From an uncultured bacterium (GTDB taxonomy: Bacteria; Planctomycetota; Phycisphaerae; Phycisphaerales; SM1A02), in the NCBI GenBank assembly GCA_903861235.1, contig CAIOTP010000031.1:1-8496 (forward strand): a stretch of 8,496 nt of DNA, in the 5' to 3' direction. The notes under the pieces are model-generated. The model ran no database searches, had not been told where the DNA came from, and saw nothing but the letters and a program-made list of their open reading frames with translations. How positions within the stretch are numbered: position 1 is the first letter of the stretch; every line of letters begins with the position of its first letter. The translations under genes and the position numbers were made by a program. Below are positions 5,176 to 8,496 of this stretch, in pieces.

Positions 5176-5190
5176 GGCGGCGGAGCCGCC
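5176..5190 (+). promoter_or_regulatory. GC hairpin abutting the dnaE ribosome binding site
   Basis: GGCGGC-GGA-GCCGCC ends one base before the AGGA (5192-5195) that serves dnaE. Its closeness could limit ribosome access or present the site. The region also lies in frame with dnaE from an upstream ATG at 5168, so the repeat may merely encode Ala/Pro residues if translation begins there. Confidence 0.3.
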
Positions 5191-5203
5191 CAGGAATCCG
5201 TCA

Positions 5204-8200
5204 ATGAGTGACACCGCCAAGCCCAGGTTCGTGCACCTGCACCTGCACAGCGAGTACAGCCTGCTCGACGGGGGCAACAAGATCGACGCGCTCGTGGAGC
5301 GGGTGAAGGCGCTGGGCATGGACGCGGTGGCGGTCACCGACCACGGCAACCTGCACGCGGCCATGGAGTTCTTTCATGCCGCGAAGGCCGCGGGCGTGAA
5401 GCCGATCCTGGGGATCGAGGCCTACGTGGCCCCGGGCGACCGCACCGAGCGCAAGCCCACGGGCGTGGCGGACGGCGGCTTCCACCTGGTGCTGCTGGCC
5501 CAGACGCTTCAGGGCTGGCGCAACCTGGTGCGGCTGAGCTCGGACGCCTTCCTGAACGGCTTCTACTACAAGCCGCGCATGGATCGCTCCACGCTCGAGA
5601 AGTGGGGCGAGGGCATCATCGCCATCAACGGGCACCTGGGCTCGAGCGTGGCGCACTGGCTTCAGCGGTTCGCGGCCACGCAGGATCCCGCCGATTGGGC
5701 ACAGGCCCGCGAGGAGGCGCTCTGGCACGCGAAGTGCTTCGGCCCCGACGCCCAAGGCGAACCTCGCTTCTACCTGGAGCTGCAGCGGCACGTGGAGGAT
5801 CAGTGGAAGATCGACCCGCTGGTGCGCAAGCTGGCCGCCGAGCTGAAGCTGCCGCTGGTGTGCGACAACGACGCGCACTTCCTGCGTCGTGAGGACCACG
5901 ACGCGCACGACACCCTCTGCTGCATCTCCATGCAGAGGACGAAGGATTCGCCGGACCGGCTGATCTACAGCGAGGAGCTGTACGTGAAGGACCCGGCCCA
6001 GATGGCCGAACTCTTCGCGGACGTGCCGGAGGCCCTGGAGAACACGCTGCGCATCGCCGACCGCTGTCGTGTGGAGCTGCCCAAGGGGGAGAACCATGCG
6101 CCGCTGGTCAAGGTGCGGCGCACCGGCAAGCCGCCCAGGTTCGACGCGGCTGCGCCGACCGAGTGGTTCAACGCGTTCTGCGCCGGCTTCGAGCTGGAAC
6201 CCTTCGACGGTCTGGCCGCCGAAGAGAAGGACCGCGCGGCGGCGAAGAAGGCCTGTGACCAGGCGCTGCGCGACCTGGCCGAGGCGGGGGCGCTCTGGCG
6301 CTACGGCGCGGACGGCATCACGCCGCAGGTGCGGACGCGGCTGGAGCGCGAGCTGAAGGTGCTGGCGGACAAGAGCATCTCGGCCTACTTCCTGATCGTG
6401 TGGGACTTCGTGGCCTGGGCTCGGCGCAACGGCATTCCGGCGCTGGCCCGCGGCAGCGGCGTGGGCACCATGGTGGGCTACGTGCTGGGCCTGTCGAACG
6501 CCTGCCCCGAGCGGTTCGGCCTGCTGTTCGAGCGTTTCACCGACCCGGACCGGAGCGAGTACCCCGACATCGACGTGGACATCTGCCAGGACGGGCGCTC
6601 GCGCGTGCTGGAGTACGTGCGGGGCAAGTACGGCCACGTGGCGCAGATCATCACCTTCGGCCGCCTGAAGGCGAAGGCGGCGGTGAAGGACGTGGCCCGC
6701 GTCATGGGCCTGCCGCCGAGCGAGGGGCAGCGCCTGGCCAACCTGGTGCCCGCCGAACTGCACATCACGATCGACGAGGCGCTGCAGAAGGAGCCGCAGC
6801 TGAAGCAGGCCGCCGAGAGCGATCCGGTGGTGGCCAAGGTGGTGGAGCACGCGAAGGCGCTCGAGGATCACGCCAGGCACTCGGGCATCCATGCCGCGGG
6901 CGTGGTGATCGCCACGCGGCCGCTCGAGGACATCGTGCCGCTCTGTCGAGCCACCGGCGGCGAGGAGGTGGTCACGCAGTGGGACGGTCCGACCTGCGAG
7001 AAGGCCGGCCTGCTGAAGATGGACTTCCTGGGACTCCGCACGCTGAGCACCATCGAGCGGTGCCGACAGCTGGTGGCGGGCACTCTGGACGACGCCGCCA
7101 TCTGGAGGGCGGTGGGACGCTCGCCGGGCGACGGCGGCCCGCACCCGCTGGACCTGGATCGGCTCGGGATGGACGATCAGCGCGTCCTGGGCCTTTTCCG
7201 CCGCGGCGACACCATGGGGGTGTTCCAGTTCGAGTCCGGCGGCATGCGCAAGCTTCTGGTGGACATGAAGCCGGACCGGCTGGAGGACCTGATCGCGGCC
7301 AACGCGCTCTTCCGGCCGGGTCCCATGGACCTGATCCCCGACTACAACGCGCGCAAGCACGGTCGACAGGCGGTGCCGAGCGTGAACCCCAAGGTCGACG
7401 AGCTGGTGGCCGAGACCTACGGCATCATGGTCTATCAGGAGCAGGTGATGCAGGTGCTGCACCACCTCGGCGGCATCCCGCTCCGTGCCGCGTACTCCAT
7501 CATCAAGGCGATCAGCAAGAAAAAGCAGGACGTGATCGAGGGGGCGAGGAACGACTTCGTGCAGGGCTCGGCGCAGCGCGGCGTGGAACGCCGCACCGCC
7601 GAGGAGCTCTTCGACCTGATCCTGCGGTTCGCGGGCTACGGCTTCAACAAGTCGCACTCGACCGGCTACGCGATCATCGCCTACCAGACCGCGTACCTGA
7701 AGACCTACTTTCCCGCGCACTACATGGCGGCGGTACTCTCGTTCGAAAGCCAGGCGCGCAAGATCGAGGAGTGGTCGGTCTATCTCGACGACTGCCGCAG
7801 GCTCGTCTATCCCGACCATTCGCCCAAGAAGCCGCACATTGGCGTCGAGGTCAAGCCGCCCGATGTGAACCTGTCCGAGGAGGACTTCGCGGTCGTCTAC
7901 GAGGCGGGCGAGCGGCGCACGGCGACGGGCGGGCACATCCGCTTCGGCCTGCGCGCGATCAAGGGCATCGGCGGCGGCGCGATGCGCGCGGTGATCGAGG
8001 AACGCCGCAAGGGCGGACCGTTCAAGAGCGTGTTCGACTTCTGCGAGCGCGAGGACTCGAAGCTCGTGAATCGCGCGGGCATCGAGGGCCTCGTGAAGGC
8101 GGGCTGCTTCGACTCGCTGCACGGCGCCGACAACCGCGCGAGCGTGGTCGCGAGCATCGAGAGCGCGATCAGCGCGGGGCAATCGCTCGCGCGCGACAAG

Positions 8201-8496
8201 GCGGGCGGGCAGGAGAACTTCTTCGGCATGTTCGAGGCGGCTGCGCCGAAGGCGGCGTCGACGACCGAGGTCACGCTGCGCAAGGTCGCGCCGTGGGACC
8301 GCATGGAGGCGCTGCGCTTCGAGAAGGAGGCGCTCGGCTTCCATGTCTCGGGGCACCCGCTCGATGTCTGGCGCGAGCAGGTGCGCGCGTTCGCGACGGC
8401 CGATGTGAAGAAACTCATGGAGGCGCCGCAGGACACGCCGTGCGTGGTCGCGGGACTTGTCGCGCGGACGCGCGTCGTCGTCACGCAGAAGGGGAA
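5204..8496 (+). CDS. dnaE: DNA polymerase III alpha subunit (DnaE), C-terminus cut by window edge
   Basis: This is the catalytic subunit of the replicative polymerase; 1097 complete codons are visible and the frame is still open at the edge. Domains in order: PHP domain (about 8-290) with HLHLHSEYSLLDG (11-23), TDHGN (45-49), GIEAYV with Glu72, and NDAHF...DHDAHDTL. The metal-binding His/Asp set looks intact, unlike the decayed PHP of E. coli DnaE. The palm carries RGSGVGTMVGY, then PDIDVDI (454-460) with catalytic Asp455 and Asp457, and the third catalytic Asp607 in LLKMDFLGLRTL. The 150-residue spacing of Asp457 to Asp607 matches the E. coli family pattern. Fingers motifs include GVFQFES, ANALFRPGPMDLIP, YQEQVM and FNKSHSTGYAIIAYQTAYLK. 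The helix-hairpin-helix region (IRFGLRAIKGIG) and the start of the OB fold (CVVAGLVARTRVVVTQKG) follow. About 50 extra residues lie between PHP and palm relative to E. coli. ATG 5204 has AGGA eight bases upstream; ATG 5168 in frame would add 12 residues. Codon choice changes sharply in the last quarter. Confidence 0.97.
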   Translation, partial: MSDTAKPRFVHLHLHSEYSLLDGGNKIDALVERVKALGMDAVAVTDHGNLHAAMEFFHAAKAAGVKPILGIEAYVAPGDRTERKPTGVADGGFHLVLLAQTLQGWRNLVRLSSDAFLNGFYYKPRMDRSTLEKWGEGIIAINGHLGSSVAHWLQRFAATQDPADWAQAREEALWHAKCFGPDAQGEPRFYLELQRHVEDQWKIDPLVRKLAAELKLPLVCDNDAHFLRREDHDAHDTLCCISMQRTKDSPDRLIYSEELYVKDPAQMAELFADVPEALENTLRIADRCRVELPKGENHAPLVKVRRTGKPPRFDAAAPTEWFNAFCAGFELEPFDGLAAEEKDRAAAKKACDQALRDLAEAGALWRYGADGITPQVRTRLERELKVLADKSISAYFLIVWDFVAWARRNGIPALARGSGVGTMVGYVLGLSNACPERFGLLFERFTDPDRSEYPDIDVDICQDGRSRVLEYVRGKYGHVAQIITFGRLKAKAAVKDVARVMGLPPSEGQRLANLVPAELHITIDEALQKEPQLKQAAESDPVVAKVVEHAKALEDHARHSGIHAAGVVIATRPLEDIVPLCRATGGEEVVTQWDGPTCEKAGLLKMDFLGLRTLSTIERCRQLVAGTLDDAAIWRAVGRSPGDGGPHPLDLDRLGMDDQRVLGLFRRGDTMGVFQFESGGMRKLLVDMKPDRLEDLIAANALFRPGPMDLIPDYNARKHGRQAVPSVNPKVDELVAETYGIMVYQEQVMQVLHHLGGIPLRAAYSIIKAISKKKQDVIEGARNDFVQGSAQRGVERRTAEELFDLILRFAGYGFNKSHSTGYAIIAYQTAYLKTYFPAHYMAAVLSFESQARKIEEWSVYLDDCRRLVYPDHSPKKPHIGVEVKPPDVNLSEEDFAVVYEAGERRTATGGHIRFGLRAIKGIGGGAMRAVIEERRKGGPFKSVFDFCEREDSKLVNRAGIEGLVKAGCFDSLHGADNRASVVASIESAISAGQSLARDKAGGQENFFGMFEAAAPKAASTTEVTLRKVAPWDRMEALRFEKEALGFHVSGHPLDVWREQVRAFATADVKKLMEAPQDTPCVVAGLVARTRVVVTQKG

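Noticed and set aside
3934..5364. A 476-codon minus-strand frame crossing the terminator, the aminotransferase and the dnaE start
   Set aside because: It spans several real genes and an intrinsic terminator on the other strand and shows no protein family features.
5201..8356. A 1051-codon open frame on the minus strand opposite dnaE
   Set aside because: It is the antisense of a high-GC gene whose codon bias removes stops on the other strand. The plus strand carries all the DnaE motifs, while the minus frame is a low-complexity Arg/His/Leu-rich sequence with no recognisable domain.

Overview
The window is high-GC bacterial chromosome with long protein-coding genes and short gaps. It most resembles Planctomycetota, probably a Phycisphaerae-type lineage. 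The main support is a pseudopilin-like protein of the kind that lineage carries in many copies: a GFTLIEV prepilin signal, an Arg-rich segment followed by CQNNLR, an FYCP motif and a late His...DG motif. An ECF sigma factor paired with a membrane-bound RskA-type anti-sigma factor, and several starts without a clear Shine-Dalgarno, fit this. The assignment is inference from motifs, not from a database search.

Layout. 1-272 (minus): first 90 codons of dnaK. 273-460: divergent intergenic region holding the dnaK leader and the start region of the next gene. 461-1444 (plus): membrane-anchored endonuclease/exonuclease/phosphatase (EEP) fold protein with some signature residues replaced. 1452-2231 (minus): prepilin-type pseudopilin, convergent with the EEP gene with only 7 bases between the stop codons. 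2232-2441: divergent regulatory region with two overlapping palindromes and a candidate ECF-type promoter. 2442-3017 (plus): ECF sigma factor with a strong ribosome binding site. 3018-3265: an unusually long gap with a C6G9 tract, a hairpin and a second palindrome-like site. 3266-4114 (plus): anti-sigma factor with one membrane segment and an RskA-like outer domain. 4151-4190: strong intrinsic terminator. 4213-5112 (plus): class IV PLP-dependent aminotransferase/lyase. 5204 to the window end (plus): dnaE, the replicative DNA polymerase III alpha subunit, 1097 codons visible and cut off in the OB-fold region.

How the genes relate. The sigma and anti-sigma genes form one signalling unit: the sigma factor should be held at the membrane until a signal reaches the anti-sigma factor. 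That unit is closed by the terminator at 4151-4190. The other genes are a mixture of core housekeeping functions (chaperone, replication, cofactor or amino acid metabolism) and envelope-associated proteins, with no evident shared pathway.

I found no mobile element, CRISPR array, tRNA or rRNA, and no convincing new multi-gene system. The points most worth a second look are: an abrupt codon-usage change inside dnaE after about position 7620; loss of expected active-site residues in the EEP protein and in the aminotransferase; related palindromic sites before both the sigma and the anti-sigma gene; and a dnaK leader able to fold in two competing ways.
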